Shown piece by piece: positions 25,661 through 34,427 of a stretch of 64,000 nucleotides of DNA. This DNA is from Planctomycetota bacterium (GTDB lineage Bacteria; Planctomycetota; B15-G4; JADJEK01), in the NCBI GenBank assembly GCA_016709145.1, contig JADJEK010000006.1, positions 248,001 through 312,000 of the forward strand, read 5' to 3'. The position numbers and the translations under genes are program-made. Position 1 is the first letter of the stretch, and the number at the start of each line of letters is the position of its first letter. The notes beneath the pieces were generated by a model. That model saw only the letters and a program-made list of their open reading frames with translations. It was not told the origin of the DNA and ran no database searches.

Positions 25661-26298
25661 GACTCGCGTATCGAATCATCGCGGGCGCGGCGTGCCTGTG
25701 GATGAAGGTGTTCCACTTCCTGACGTCGGAGGGCGGCGAGCGCCTGCCGAAGGAAGGCGGAGTGCTCGTCGTCTCGAACCATGCGTCGATCTACGACCCG
25801 ATGGCGCTCGTCCCCGCGTTGAGGCGCGAGTTGACGTTCCTCGCGCGCGGCACGTTGCGCGGCAGCTTGCTCTATCGCGCGTTCACGGCGGCGATCCGGA
25901 TCGTGGACATTCGCCGCGGCGAAGGCGACCGCGGCGCGATCCGAGCGATCGAGGAAGCTCTGGACCGCGGCGAGGCCGTCCTCATGTTCCCCGAAGGCAC
26001 GCGCACGCAAGATGGGGCGCTGCAACCGTTTCGGGGCGGGATCGGCATGATCGTCCGTGCCACCGGCGTGCCGGTGTTCCCGCTCTACGTGGACGGGACG
26101 TTCCGCGCTTGGCCCAAAGGAAAGACGTTGCCGCGTCTGTTCCGCAAGGTGCGCGTCCGGTACGGTGTCCCGCTCTACTTCGCGCCCGGAACGAGTCGTG
26201 ACGAGATCACCTCGCGGGTCGAAGCGGCGATTCGGGAGTTGGCGGCGGGAACACCGTCGTCGTCCCTGCAGTCGAACCGAAGCGCGACGCCCGTCTGA
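25657..26298 (+). CDS. plsC: 1-acyl-sn-glycerol-3-phosphate acyltransferase
   Basis: A 213-residue acyltransferase with the catalytic N-H-A-S-I-Y-D motif (H-x4-D) and the glycerol-phosphate motif MFPEGTR. A hydrophobic N-terminus suggests membrane association. It makes phosphatidic acid from lysophosphatidate. GTG at 25657 overlaps the cmk stop (GTGA) and follows a GAGGG. Confidence 0.9.
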   Translation: MRLAYRIIAGAACLWMKVFHFLTSEGGERLPKEGGVLVVSNHASIYDPMALVPALRRELTFLARGTLRGSLLYRAFTAAIRIVDIRRGEGDRGAIRAIEEALDRGEAVLMFPEGTRTQDGALQPFRGGIGMIVRATGVPVFPLYVDGTFRAWPKGKTLPRLFRKVRVRYGVPLYFAPGTSRDEITSRVEAAIRELAAGTPSSSLQSNRSATPV

Positions 26299-26461
26299 CG
26301 AGCGTCGCCGCGACGTCCGTCTGGCGACCACTCAGGGCCGTGGTCGCGCGCGTGGATGCGAGCTCCGACGTGGAGCGAGCTGCGCGTCGTCGTGAGTCCT
26401 GACCGCTCCCGGCGGACAATCCGGGTCGCGGCTCCGCCGGAGTCGCGTGGGAAACGAGTTC

Positions 26462-28189
26462 ATGCCGAAAGATCTGATCAAGCAGTTCGCGATCAAGGCC
26501 GACGACCTCGCACGCGCCGTCGAGGACGCGATGCGTTCGACCACGACCGAAGAGGTCGCGGCGCTCTACGAAAACTCGGTGAAGGACTTCGCCATCGACA
26601 CGGTGGTGAAGGGCAAGGTCATCAAGATCGTGGGCGACGAAGTGCTCGTCGACATCGGATACAAGTCCGAGGGCCTGGTCCCGCTGCAAGAGTTCGAAGA
26701 TCCGTCCGCGATCGTGCCGGGCACCGAAGTCGAAGTGCTGCTCGAGGAGATCGAGAGCAACACCGGCTTCATCTCGCTGTCCAAGCGCAAGGCCGACCGC
26801 ATCCGCGGTTGGGAACGCGTGATCTCGACGCATCGCGAAGGCGACGTCGTCAAGGGCACGGTGGTGCGCAAGATCAAGGGCGGCCTGCTGGTCGACATCG
26901 GCGTGCCGGTGTTCCTGCCGGCATCGCAGGTCTCGCTGCGCCGCACCGGCGACATCGCCGAGTTCATCGGTCGCGAGATCGAGTGCAAGATCATCAAGAT
27001 CGACGAAGCGCGCATGAACATCGTCGTGTCGCGCCGCAAGCTCATCGAAGAGCAGCGTGAACGTCAGCGCGCCGACCTGCTGTCGACGCTCACCGAAGGC
27101 CAGATCCGCAAGGGCGTGGTCAAGAACATCGCCGACTTCGGCGCGTTCGTCGACCTCGGCGGCATCGACGGTCTGCTGCACATCACGGACATGACGTGGG
27201 GTCGCATCAGCCACCCGAGCGAGCTGCTCAAGATCGACCAGGACGTCGAAGTCCAGGTGCTCAAGTTCGACAAGGAACGCGGTCGCATCGCGCTCGGCAT
27301 GAAGCAGCTCCAGGCTTCGCCGTGGACGAACATCGACGCGAAGTACCCGGTCAGCTCGCAGCACGTCGGCGAGGTCGTGAACCTCATGCCGTACGGCGCG
27401 TTCGTGAAGCTCGAGGACGGCATCGAAGGCCTCGTCCACATCTCCGAGATGTCGTGGACGCGTCGCGTGAACCATCCGTCGGAGATGGTCCAGATCAGCG
27501 ATCGCGTCGAGGTGAAGGTCCTCGACATCAACAAGGAGAAGCAGGAGATCTCGCTCGGCATGAAGCAGTGCGAGGTCAACCCCTGGACGACCGTCGAGGA
27601 CAGCTATCCGGTCGGCACGGTCATCGAAGGCACGGTCCGCAACCTGACGAACTACGGCGCGTTCATCGAGCTCGAAGAGGGCATCGACGGATTGCTGCAC
27701 GTGTCCGACATGTCGTGGACCAAGAAGATCTCGCACCCGAGCGAGATGCTGAAGAAGGGCGACACGGTTCGCGCCGTGGTGCTCTCCGTCGACCGCGAGA
27801 AGAAGCGTGTCGCCCTCGGTCTGAAGCAGCTCGAAGCCGATCCGTGGAAGGACGAGATCCCGCGCAAGTACGGCGTCGGCGACGTCGTCGGCGGCTCGGT
27901 GATGAAGATCACCAACTTCGGCGTGTTCGTCGAGCTGGAGGACGGGCTGGAAGGCCTGCTCCACATCTCGGAGCTGTCGAAGCGCAAGGTGAACTCGGCG
28001 GAAGAAGTCGTGAAGCCCGGTCAGAAGGTCAACGTCCGCATCCTCAAGGTGGACGTCGACGAGCGGAAGATCGGTCTCTCGATGATCAACGTCGATCAGC
28101 CGCCCGAGGAAATCGCGAACGCCAACGTCAAGCCCGACGAGCCGGCGGCCGAGGTCGCTCCGGCGGAAGGTGCCGAACCGACCGCCTGA
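26462..28189 (+). CDS. rpsA: 30S ribosomal protein S1
   Basis: A 575-residue protein with six S1/OB repeats, beginning roughly at residues 40, 125, 210, 300, 385 and 470; repeats 3-6 share GxFVxLxxGxxGLxHISxM patterns. S1 helps load mRNA on the 30S subunit. The ATG at 26462 (MPKDLIKQF) is preferred; an in-frame GTG at 26447 adds only five residues. Downstream of cmk and plsC, and followed by a clear terminator hairpin. Confidence 0.95.
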   Translation: MPKDLIKQFAIKADDLARAVEDAMRSTTTEEVAALYENSVKDFAIDTVVKGKVIKIVGDEVLVDIGYKSEGLVPLQEFEDPSAIVPGTEVEVLLEEIESNTGFISLSKRKADRIRGWERVISTHREGDVVKGTVVRKIKGGLLVDIGVPVFLPASQVSLRRTGDIAEFIGREIECKIIKIDEARMNIVVSRRKLIEEQRERQRADLLSTLTEGQIRKGVVKNIADFGAFVDLGGIDGLLHITDMTWGRISHPSELLKIDQDVEVQVLKFDKERGRIALGMKQLQASPWTNIDAKYPVSSQHVGEVVNLMPYGAFVKLEDGIEGLVHISEMSWTRRVNHPSEMVQISDRVEVKVLDINKEKQEISLGMKQCEVNPWTTVEDSYPVGTVIEGTVRNLTNYGAFIELEEGIDGLLHVSDMSWTKKISHPSEMLKKGDTVRAVVLSVDREKKRVALGLKQLEADPWKDEIPRKYGVGDVVGGSVMKITNFGVFVELEDGLEGLLHISELSKRKVNSAEEVVKPGQKVNVRILKVDVDERKIGLSMINVDQPPEEIANANVKPDEPAAEVAPAEGAEPTA

Positions 28190-28220
28190 ACCGGCGAACG
28201 GAACGCATCCACGTCGCGTG

Positions 28221-28257
28221 AAGCCGGGCCGCGCAGGGCAACCTCCGCGGCCCGCTT
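28221..28257 (+). terminator. rpsA terminator hairpin
   Basis: A 9-bp perfect stem (28225-28233 with 28246-28254, CGGGCCGCG/CGCGGCCCG) with a 12-base loop, extended by three more pairs after a one-base bulge (AAG with CTT), 30 bases after the rpsA stop. A pronounced U run is absent, so termination strength is uncertain. Confidence 0.65.
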
Positions 28258-28323
28258 CCGTTCGAGGCCCGATGCGACACGGCGCCGGTTGCGTTGGAGG
28301 CTCGGCGCGAGCATGCTCTGCGC

Positions 28324-29475
28324 ATGCGCAACGTCGGTTCCAGCCTGTGGCGAATCGTGACGGTTCCGTGGCTCGCGTGCATCGCGATCGGCGGGCTCGG
28401 TTGTTCGAGCCCCGACGACTTGTCGGACTCCGCGCTCGTCCTGGCCAAGCGGCCGGAGCCCGTCGACGACGAGGTCTGGCGACAGGATCTCGAACGCATC
28501 GACGCGTTGATCGCCGAAGAGCGCGAGGACGAAGCCATCGAAGCGGTCGCGGCCGTACTCGAACGCGAGCCGCCGGCGAGCGTCCGTGGCGCGCTGCAGT
28601 CGGCGTCGGCCTACGCACGCAAGCAGCGCTTCCATCGTCGACACCCGTTGTTCCTCGAGTTGACGTTCGATCGCGAGCGCTACGCGTTCGGTGACGCCGC
28701 GCAGGTGACGCTCGCGCTCGTGAACCTCGGCTCGGAGACGCTGTCGATCCCGCACGCGCATCGCTCGTGGTTCGAAGCGGCCACGCTGCAGTCCGGCGAG
28801 TCCTCGAGCTTGACGATCCGATGGAAGGCCGACGACGCCGACGGCCGCGGCTCCGAGTGGAGTGCCGAGGCGAGCTTCGACGTACCGATCGAGCGCGACC
28901 TCGTGCTGCAGCCCGGTGCGCGCGAGTCGATCACCACGACGCTCCAACTCGACGCGGTCCCCGACGTCGTCATGCGGCGCGTCGTCGTCTCCGCGATCCT
29001 GCGACCGGTCGCGTTGATCTCCGGCAGCAGCGATCGCCGCTACGACCCGCTGCTGTTCCCCGAAGCGACCGCGCGCGTGTTCCGCGCCGAGGACGCGCCG
29101 TTGCTCGTCGACGGACTCGAACGACTCCAGGACGCGCTGCTCGGAGACGCGCCGCCACAGCCGCGGTCGATCTTCGTGATGGCCATGGGATTGCCGCTCG
29201 CGGACCTGCGCGCCGGTCTCGAGTTGTTGGCGCGCTCGGCGCCTTCGCTCGACGCCGAGCGGCGCAAGCCGGTGGTCGCGGCGTTGCGCCGGTTGTCCGG
29301 CCGAGCGCTGGCGGACGATCCGGTGCGCTATCTCGACTGGTGGACGACGACCGGCGCGAAGCTCGAGGACTTCGAACTCGCCGAGATGGCCGGGTTCGCG
29401 GCTCGTTCGGCAGAACCGCGGCTCGCGTTCGAAGCGCCGTCCCGTGCTCGCGACGCGGGATCGGGGTCGCGCTGA
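28324..29475 (+). CDS. predicted lipoprotein of unknown function
   Basis: A 383-residue protein. The signal peptide LACIAIGGLGCSS ends in a lipobox-like L-G-C, so lipidation at the Cys near residue 27 is expected. The mature part starts with a helical region rich in Glu and Asp, followed by a beta-rich domain with NLGSETLSIPHAHRSWF that resembles domains for non-enzymatic surface proteins; I do not recognise a family. ATG at 28324 is chosen because it places the basic n-region directly before the hydrophobic core. The next gene on the same strand is 68 bases downstream. Confidence 0.6.
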   Translation: MRNVGSSLWRIVTVPWLACIAIGGLGCSSPDDLSDSALVLAKRPEPVDDEVWRQDLERIDALIAEEREDEAIEAVAAVLEREPPASVRGALQSASAYARKQRFHRRHPLFLELTFDRERYAFGDAAQVTLALVNLGSETLSIPHAHRSWFEAATLQSGESSSLTIRWKADDADGRGSEWSAEASFDVPIERDLVLQPGARESITTTLQLDAVPDVVMRRVVVSAILRPVALISGSSDRRYDPLLFPEATARVFRAEDAPLLVDGLERLQDALLGDAPPQPRSIFVMAMGLPLADLRAGLELLARSAPSLDAERRKPVVAALRRLSGRALADDPVRYLDWWTTTGAKLEDFELAEMAGFAARSAEPRLAFEAPSRARDAGSGSR

Positions 29476-29543
29476 AATTGCTGGGTGTCCGTGCGAGCCA
29501 TGGCCGATACGTTCAGCGCACGCGCTGCCGACCCGGAGTTCCG

Positions 29544-30815
29544 ATGTTCGCGGCTTGGTTGATCTCGAGCGTTTGCGCGGTCGCCGGCCCCGAGGGCACG
29601 GCCGCTCTCGGCACGCCGACGACGACGGCGCAGGACTGGCCGGAGCTCGTCTCGCCGTACCACGACGTGCGCAAGGCGGCGTCGGCGCGGCTCGACGCCA
29701 TGCCACGGCCCGATGCGTTCCGCGCGGTCGCCGCGTTGTTGCGAAGCCCCGAAGTCGGCGCGCGCTCTGCAGGCGCCGATCGTCTGCGCACGCTGTTGGC
29801 CGACGCCGAGCAGACGCGCGCCGACGAAGTCGCGCTCGCGGTCGACGCGCTGTGCACCGAGACGCACGCGACGGTCGTCGAGCGCTTGGTCGCGGCGGTC
29901 GCCGCGCACGCCGATGGAGTCGCGACGCTGCGCACCCGCGCGAACGCCACCGCGGAGTACGCCGACCGCTTCCGCCGTGTCCTCGACGCGCGCATCGTGG
30001 TCGCGCTCGAAGCGCGGCTCCACTTCGGCCGCATCCCCGGCTTCTACGACGGGCAGTTCGCCGAAGTGTTCGCGCTCGACCCGACCGCGTACGAACGCGT
30101 GGTGCGGTTGGCGTGGGATCCTCGACTGAACTACGTCCTGCGCAGCATGGCGATCGTCGCGCTGCATGAGCCGCGGCGTCCCGATCTGCTCGGCGTGCTG
30201 GCGCCGCTGTTGATCCGACCGGACCACGAGATCGAGATCCAGGAGACGATCCCACGCGACCGCACGTACGAGGAGTCGCGCGAGATGCTGCTGATCCGCG
30301 CCAACCTGAGCCAGTACACGCGCTTCGCGCTGGCCAAGGCCGGCATCGCGGAACCGATCGATCAGAAGATCACGCTGCTCGAGCAGCGCGCGCGTGCGTT
30401 GGCCGAAGAGGTCGCGTCGATCGAGGGAAGACTCGAAGCGCTGGGTGCGCTCGGCGCGCGAGGCAACGACATGGCGTTGTTGCTCGACTGGCGGCTCGGC
30501 GAGACGATGGATGCGTACTTCGAGCTCGGTTACCACCACCAGCAGCTCGATCGCTACGCGCAAGCCGAGCGCGCGTATCGCACGATCACCGAGCGACCCG
30601 AGCAACTCACGGCGAAGCGTTGGGCGTACTACAACCTCGCATGCATCCGCTCGATCCAAGGCGATCGGGACGGTGCGATCGAGGCACTGGCCGAAGCCGT
30701 CGACGCGGGCTTCAGCGATCTGGCGTGGGCGGCGAAGGATGGCGATCTGGCGCCGCTGCGTGACGATCCGCGTTTCGCGCGCCTGATCGCGGGACGACGC
30801 GCCGCCGCGAAATGA
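29544..30815 (+). CDS. secreted TPR/HEAT-like repeat protein of unknown function
   Basis: A 423-residue protein. The N-terminus MFAAWLISSVCAVAG looks like a short signal peptide. The first 200 residues are alpha-helical and HEAT-like; the last 100 contain TPR-like units (YFELGYHHQQLDRYAQAERAY, WAYYNLACIRSIQGDRDGAIEAL). GGAG six bases before the ATG at 29544 supports the start. It likely forms a periplasmic scaffold with the upstream lipoprotein (inference from co-orientation). Confidence 0.6.
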   Translation: MFAAWLISSVCAVAGPEGTAALGTPTTTAQDWPELVSPYHDVRKAASARLDAMPRPDAFRAVAALLRSPEVGARSAGADRLRTLLADAEQTRADEVALAVDALCTETHATVVERLVAAVAAHADGVATLRTRANATAEYADRFRRVLDARIVVALEARLHFGRIPGFYDGQFAEVFALDPTAYERVVRLAWDPRLNYVLRSMAIVALHEPRRPDLLGVLAPLLIRPDHEIEIQETIPRDRTYEESREMLLIRANLSQYTRFALAKAGIAEPIDQKITLLEQRARALAEEVASIEGRLEALGALGARGNDMALLLDWRLGETMDAYFELGYHHQQLDRYAQAERAYRTITERPEQLTAKRWAYYNLACIRSIQGDRDGAIEALAEAVDAGFSDLAWAAKDGDLAPLRDDPRFARLIAGRRAAAK

Positions 30816-30822
30816 GCGGCCG

Positions 30823-31755
30823 TTACCGCAGGCCCGCGAACAGGCCGCCGTAGAAGCGGATGGCGATGATCGCCACGAGCAGCGCGGCTGCGGTGAACAG
30901 CGTGCCACCGACCAAGGTCACGAAGCGTCGGGTCTCGTCGATTTCGCTCTCGGCCATCGGGCGTTCGATTTGACGGATCGCCGACGACAGGTCGCCCGCG
31001 ATGAAGCCCGCATGCAACGAAGACGCGAGGAACGCGTGGTCGGGGAATGCCGCCGCGACGTGTCCGAACGGGTCGGTTTCGGGCGGGAGATCCGCGAGCG
31101 CTCGCCGCAGCCGGTCGCGCAACAGGGGCCGCAACAAGCCGGTCGCGGCGACGCGGAACGCGTCGGGCAGACCGATGCCGGCCTCGTAGAGATGGTTCGT
31201 CGTCGCCAAATAGCCGCGGACGTCGGCACTGGTGCGGATCGATCCCAGGATCGGCGTCGACAATGCGATGCGATCGACGACGGGGGACGACGTCTCGAAG
31301 AACAGCGCGCGATAGATCGCGAACAGCGCGAGGTCGACGACGACCGCGATGCACGTCGGCAGCAGCAGGATGCCGAGGTTGCCGGACAAGATCGCGGCGG
31401 GGGCCATCACGAACATCGCGACGTGGAAGACGACGAGCGGGTAGGTCACCTTCGCCAGCGTCTGCCGGCGTAACGCGGACGCGGCCTCCGCGTCGCGCGC
31501 GAGTTCGTCGAGCGTCTCCGGGATTCGGCCCGATCGTTCCGCAGCTTCGACGACGCGCACGTGGATGCGCGGGATGCCGAGCGCCTCGTGCGCCGCGAAT
31601 GCTTCCGCCAACGACCGACCCGCGCTGAGCGCCGCGGCGACCCCGCGGGTCAGGACATCGCGGGCGCCGTGTGTCAGGTTCGTGCCGATGACCAACGGCG
31701 AGATCCCGGCACGCCAGAATCGAGCGATGGTCCGATACAGTTCGATCTGGGTCAT
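30823..31755 (-). CDS. GspF/PilC-family inner membrane protein
   Basis: A 310-residue protein with two copies of the T2SSF domain: AALSAGRSLAEAFAAH ... FVRVVEAAERSG-type segments and three hydrophobic segments (about 118-140, 145-165, and at the C-terminus). GspF/PilC proteins are platform proteins in type II secretion or type IV pili, but no ATPase, pilin or secretin gene is nearby. It is shorter than the usual 400 residues, mainly at the N-terminus. The start at 31755 has no clear ribosome binding site, so it is uncertain. Confidence 0.7.
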   Translation of the reverse strand: MTQIELYRTIARFWRAGISPLVIGTNLTHGARDVLTRGVAAALSAGRSLAEAFAAHEALGIPRIHVRVVEAAERSGRIPETLDELARDAEAASALRRQTLAKVTYPLVVFHVAMFVMAPAAILSGNLGILLLPTCIAVVVDLALFAIYRALFFETSSPVVDRIALSTPILGSIRTSADVRGYLATTNHLYEAGIGLPDAFRVAATGLLRPLLRDRLRRALADLPPETDPFGHVAAAFPDHAFLASSLHAGFIAGDLSSAIRQIERPMAESEIDETRRFVTLVGGTLFTAAALLVAIIAIRFYGGLFAGLR

Positions 31756-31921
31756 GGGGGAGTCCAAGGCGGCGGCATCATCGGTCGTTTGAGTTGTAAG
31801 TGGTCGTTGAATAATGGCTTGAAAGAAGAGGCGTTCGCTTTGGCTACCGCGACCCGAGGGCGGGTCCAAGTTTTGTAATTGTTGATTCCTGCCACTCGGC
31901 CCGGCTCGTGGTAGTCTCCCG

Positions 31922-32086
31922 CCGTCGGCAACGCCGCCGACGCGAGCGCACCGCGAGCGCTCGGATCCGCAAGAGAACTCTACATCGACGGACGCTGGAG
32001 GGAGCCTTCCCCTCCCCAACCGCCATCTCTCTCCACGCGAGTCGCGATGTGGATTTCGATTTTCCCCCGCAAGGGGGAAAATTTTT
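31922..32086 (+). ncRNA. candidate structured RNA or leader ending in an intrinsic terminator
   Basis: Hairpins at 31923-31929/31936-31942, 31943-31948/31958-31963 and 31997-32002/32010-32015 precede a strong intrinsic terminator. I did not recognise a known class (not evidently tmRNA, RNase P, SRP or a standard riboswitch). The 5' end is a guess. It may also simply be untranslated leader sequence. Confidence 0.3.
32059..32086 (+). terminator. intrinsic terminator with GCAA tetraloop
   Basis: A perfect 10-bp stem ATTTTCCCCC (32059-32068) with GGGGGAAAAT (32073-32082), closed by a GCAA GNRA-type tetraloop and followed by TTTT (32083-32086). This is the only textbook Rho-independent terminator with a U tract on the plus strand in this window. 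No plus-strand protein gene lies upstream within 1.2 kb, which points to a non-coding transcript. Confidence 0.8.
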
Positions 32087-32087
32087 G

Positions 32088-32123
32088 CAGGGCCCGCCGG
32101 CGCGAACGCGCTTCCGGGCCCTG
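32088..32123 (+). repeat. nested hairpin directly after the terminator
   Basis: A perfect 9-bp stem, CAGGGCCCG (32088-32096) with CGGGCCCTG (32115-32123), enclosing a second 5-bp helix (GCGCG 32100-32104 with CGCGC 32107-32111). It begins one base after the terminator U tract and could pair alternatively with it. Confidence 0.55.
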
Positions 32124-32363
32124 TGTCGTTCGTCCCCGTCGGTCCGCGCCTCGCCGAGGCATTGCCGCGATCTTTCATTCATCCCGCGGCCTCCATCCGA
32201 CCGATCTACACCCACGGTTGTCGTGGTCGAGCCCGGTGAGCGGAGCCGATGGCGTCGAATCGCGCCCGCGTTCCTTCGTCCGCGCACGGTCGCGGCGGCG
32301 GCAGCGTAGGCTGCCGCCGGTTGGCGCAGGCCGCATGACGCGGCGGTGAGGCGGAGGGCGCAG

Positions 32364-32873
32364 ATGCCAGATCAAGATTCGGTGCCGTCGTTCGACGCGG
32401 AAGCGGGACTGTTCTCGTACGCGCAGATCCAGCACCTGCTGAAGATCGAGTTCAGCCGCGCGCGCCGCTATCGCTATCCGCTGTCCACCTGCATGTTCCA
32501 GGTCGATCGCATCGAGACCCTGAAGGACCTCTACGGCTACAAGGTCCGCGATCAGATGCTCGACAAGGTCGTCGGCCTGATGCAGCAGAACTCGCGGACG
32601 TCGGACTTCCTCGGTCGTTTCGGCGATCGCTTCGTGCTGATCCTGCCGCACACCGATGCGGCGGGCATGAAGATCATCATGGAGCGCGTGCGCGATCACC
32701 TCGCCGCGACGACGTTCGAGGTCGATGGGCGGCCGGTGCGCGTGACTCTGTCGGTCGGCGGCGCGACGTATGCCGGCAACAACACGCTGTTCTTCGACTC
32801 GATCTTGAAGAACGCCGAAGACGGCCTGCGCCGTGCGATCGAAGCGGGCGGCAACACCATCCTGGTGGCCTGA
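32364..32873 (+). CDS. degenerate GGDEF-domain protein
   Basis: A 169-residue single-domain protein. It has the GGDEF fold (LLKIEFSRARRYRYPLSTCMFQVD ... VVGLMQQNSRTSDFLGRF ... VRVTLSVGGATY), but the catalytic loop that should read R-F/Y-G-G-D/E-E-F is R-F-G-D-R-F, with one residue missing and Glu replaced by Arg (near residues 85-90). It is therefore unlikely to make cyclic-di-GMP and may bind nucleotide or act as a regulator. GGAGGG at 32353-32358 is ideally placed for the ATG at 32364. Confidence 0.8.
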   Translation: MPDQDSVPSFDAEAGLFSYAQIQHLLKIEFSRARRYRYPLSTCMFQVDRIETLKDLYGYKVRDQMLDKVVGLMQQNSRTSDFLGRFGDRFVLILPHTDAAGMKIIMERVRDHLAATTFEVDGRPVRVTLSVGGATYAGNNTLFFDSILKNAEDGLRRAIEAGGNTILVA

Positions 32874-32961
32874 AGCGCGCCGCTCGCGGAGCGCTCGACT
32901 CTCGCTCGCGACGCGGCGGAGCCCGAGCTCGCTCGAAGCGACCGAAGCCCATGCAAAAAGA

Positions 32962-32989
32962 AAGACGGCAGCTGCCGGACTGCCGTCTT
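32962..32989 (-). terminator. terminator of the minus-strand oxidoreductase gene
   Basis: A 10-bp perfect stem AAGACGGCAG (32962-32971) with CTGCCGTCTT (32980-32989) and an 8-base loop. On the minus strand it is followed by a TTTCTTTTT tract, ideal for termination of the oxidoreductase transcript, whose gene ends at 33166. On the plus strand it could also end the GGDEF transcript. Confidence 0.8.
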
Positions 32990-33165
32990 CCGCAGAACGC
33001 ATGTCTCGAGCGATGCCCTAGGGCGATCGGTGAGAGGCTCCCGGTCGGGGGGGATCGGGGAAGCGCTGCGCTCTGAGCTCCGTTTCCCCAGAGCCCGCGA
33101 GCGGGCTTGCGCGAAACGTCGCCACCGCTTCGACGCCGCCGGTTCCGCGGGAGTTCGGCGGAATC

Positions 33166-34164
33166 TCAACTTCTCAAGCCGTACAGGCTTTGGACGGCAG
33201 CCACGGACGCCAGTGCGTCGAACGCGTCGCAGCGCGGCGGTGATCGGGTGCGGATCGCGTGCGCGAAGTCGGCCGCGACGCGCACGAACAGTTCGTCGCG
33301 CAACGTGGCGGCTCGCCGGGCGCGACGCTGCTCGAGCCAACGCGCGAGGCCGCGCGGCGGCTCGCGGCGGGTATCGAGCGCGACCACGTCGCCGACGAGT
33401 TCGACGGTCGCGGCTTCGAAGTGGAACGCGATGCGTTGCGGCACGCGCTGATGCGCCGCGGTGGTCGCGAACAGACTCGCGACCGCGCCGCAACGGAAGC
33501 GCACGTCGACCGCCGCGGTGTCCTCGACCTCGGCAAGCGCTCGGATCCGCGCGGTCTTGCCGTCGATGCGATCGATCTCGCCGAGGACGAACCGCATCAG
33601 GTCGATCGTGTGGATGCCTTGCATCATGAACACGCCGCCACCCGCGCGTCGGACGTCCCCGCGCCATGGCGAGGCTTCGAAGTACTTCGCGTGCCGCTTC
33701 CACACCAGAGCCGCGCTCGCTCCGATCGCTCGCCCGAGTGCTCCCGACGCGAACGCAGCGCGCAAGTCTTCGGCGATCGGCAAGAACCGACGCTGGAACA
33801 CGCCGGCGAGGACGAGGCCGCGCGCTTTCACGTCCTGCGCGAGCGCCGTCGCTGCTTCGACGTCGAGCGCGAACGGCTTTTCGACCAGCGCGTGCTTCCC
33901 GGCGACGACGGCGCGGCGCAGTTGATCCAGGTGGGTATCGGTGGCGGACGCCACGACCACCGCGTCGACCGCATCCGAGCGCAGCGCGTCGTCGAGATCG
34001 TGGATCGGCGTCGTCGACCACCGCGCCGCGGCGGAGCGCGTCCGTTCGGGGTCATGACCGGCGATCCCGCGCAGCGCGAATGCGCCGCTCGCGCGGAGCG
34101 CCTCGACGTGAGTCGCCGCGATCTCGCCGGTGCCGCACAGGATCACGCCCAGGGGAGTCGCCAT
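33166..34164 (-). CDS. Gfo/Idh/MocA family NAD(P)-dependent oxidoreductase
   Basis: A 332-residue protein with an N-terminal Rossmann fold (VILCGTGEIAATHVEAL), the conserved EKPF motif (ALVEKPFALD), and the C-terminal alpha/beta domain with GGGVFMMQGIHTIDLMRF. Family members act on sugars or inositol; the substrate cannot be inferred. Single gene between two plus-strand units, with its own terminator downstream. Confidence 0.88.
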   Translation of the reverse strand: MATPLGVILCGTGEIAATHVEALRASGAFALRGIAGHDPERTRSAAARWSTTPIHDLDDALRSDAVDAVVVASATDTHLDQLRRAVVAGKHALVEKPFALDVEAATALAQDVKARGLVLAGVFQRRFLPIAEDLRAAFASGALGRAIGASAALVWKRHAKYFEASPWRGDVRRAGGGVFMMQGIHTIDLMRFVLGEIDRIDGKTARIRALAEVEDTAAVDVRFRCGAVASLFATTAAHQRVPQRIAFHFEAATVELVGDVVALDTRREPPRGLARWLEQRRARRAATLRDELFVRVAADFAHAIRTRSPPRCDAFDALASVAAVQSLYGLRS

Positions 34165-34352
34165 GCGGCCCGGAGCTTATCCGCCGCCGTGCGGAGTCCT
34201 CCGTGCGGCCGGAATCGGGGCGAACTTCGCCTCCGGACCTCGAATTGGAGTCTCGCCAGTGAAGTACCCGCTGCGTGACGGATCCGTCGCGCTCGCGCGT
34301 CTTGCGTCGATCCTGACGTACTGGCCGGACGCAGCGCCGTGGACCCCGGTCC

Positions 34353-34380
34353 TTGACGTTTGCGTGGCGGCCCGTAAGAG
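34353..34380 (+). promoter_or_regulatory. sigma-70-like promoter for the Gld-type ABC operon
   Basis: TTGACG (34353-34358), a 16-base spacer, and TAAGAG (34375-34380), located 48 bases before the ABC ATPase start. The -35 matches the consensus in five of six positions. Confidence 0.55.
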
Positions 34381-34427
34381 TCTCCGGTTCTGCCGCCAGT
34401 CCACGAAGTGCCAGGGAGATCGACGCG

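Larger units (their letters stand above)
31756..32363. other. 608-base gene-free region, hairpin-rich
   Basis: No supported protein gene. The left part (31780-31890) is unusually AT-rich for this genome and probably holds promoters. From 31922 a chain of hairpins follows on the plus strand: 31923-31942, 31943-31963, 31997-32015, a tetraloop terminator at 32059-32086, a hairpin at 32088-32123, and another at 32296-32319. This is compatible with a small RNA or a leader with attenuator upstream of the GGDEF-like gene. Confidence 0.5.

Noticed and set aside
31900..32090. tRNA, tmRNA, RNase P or SRP RNA
   Set aside because: No acceptor stem with T-loop, no tag ORF and no conserved core sequences were visible.
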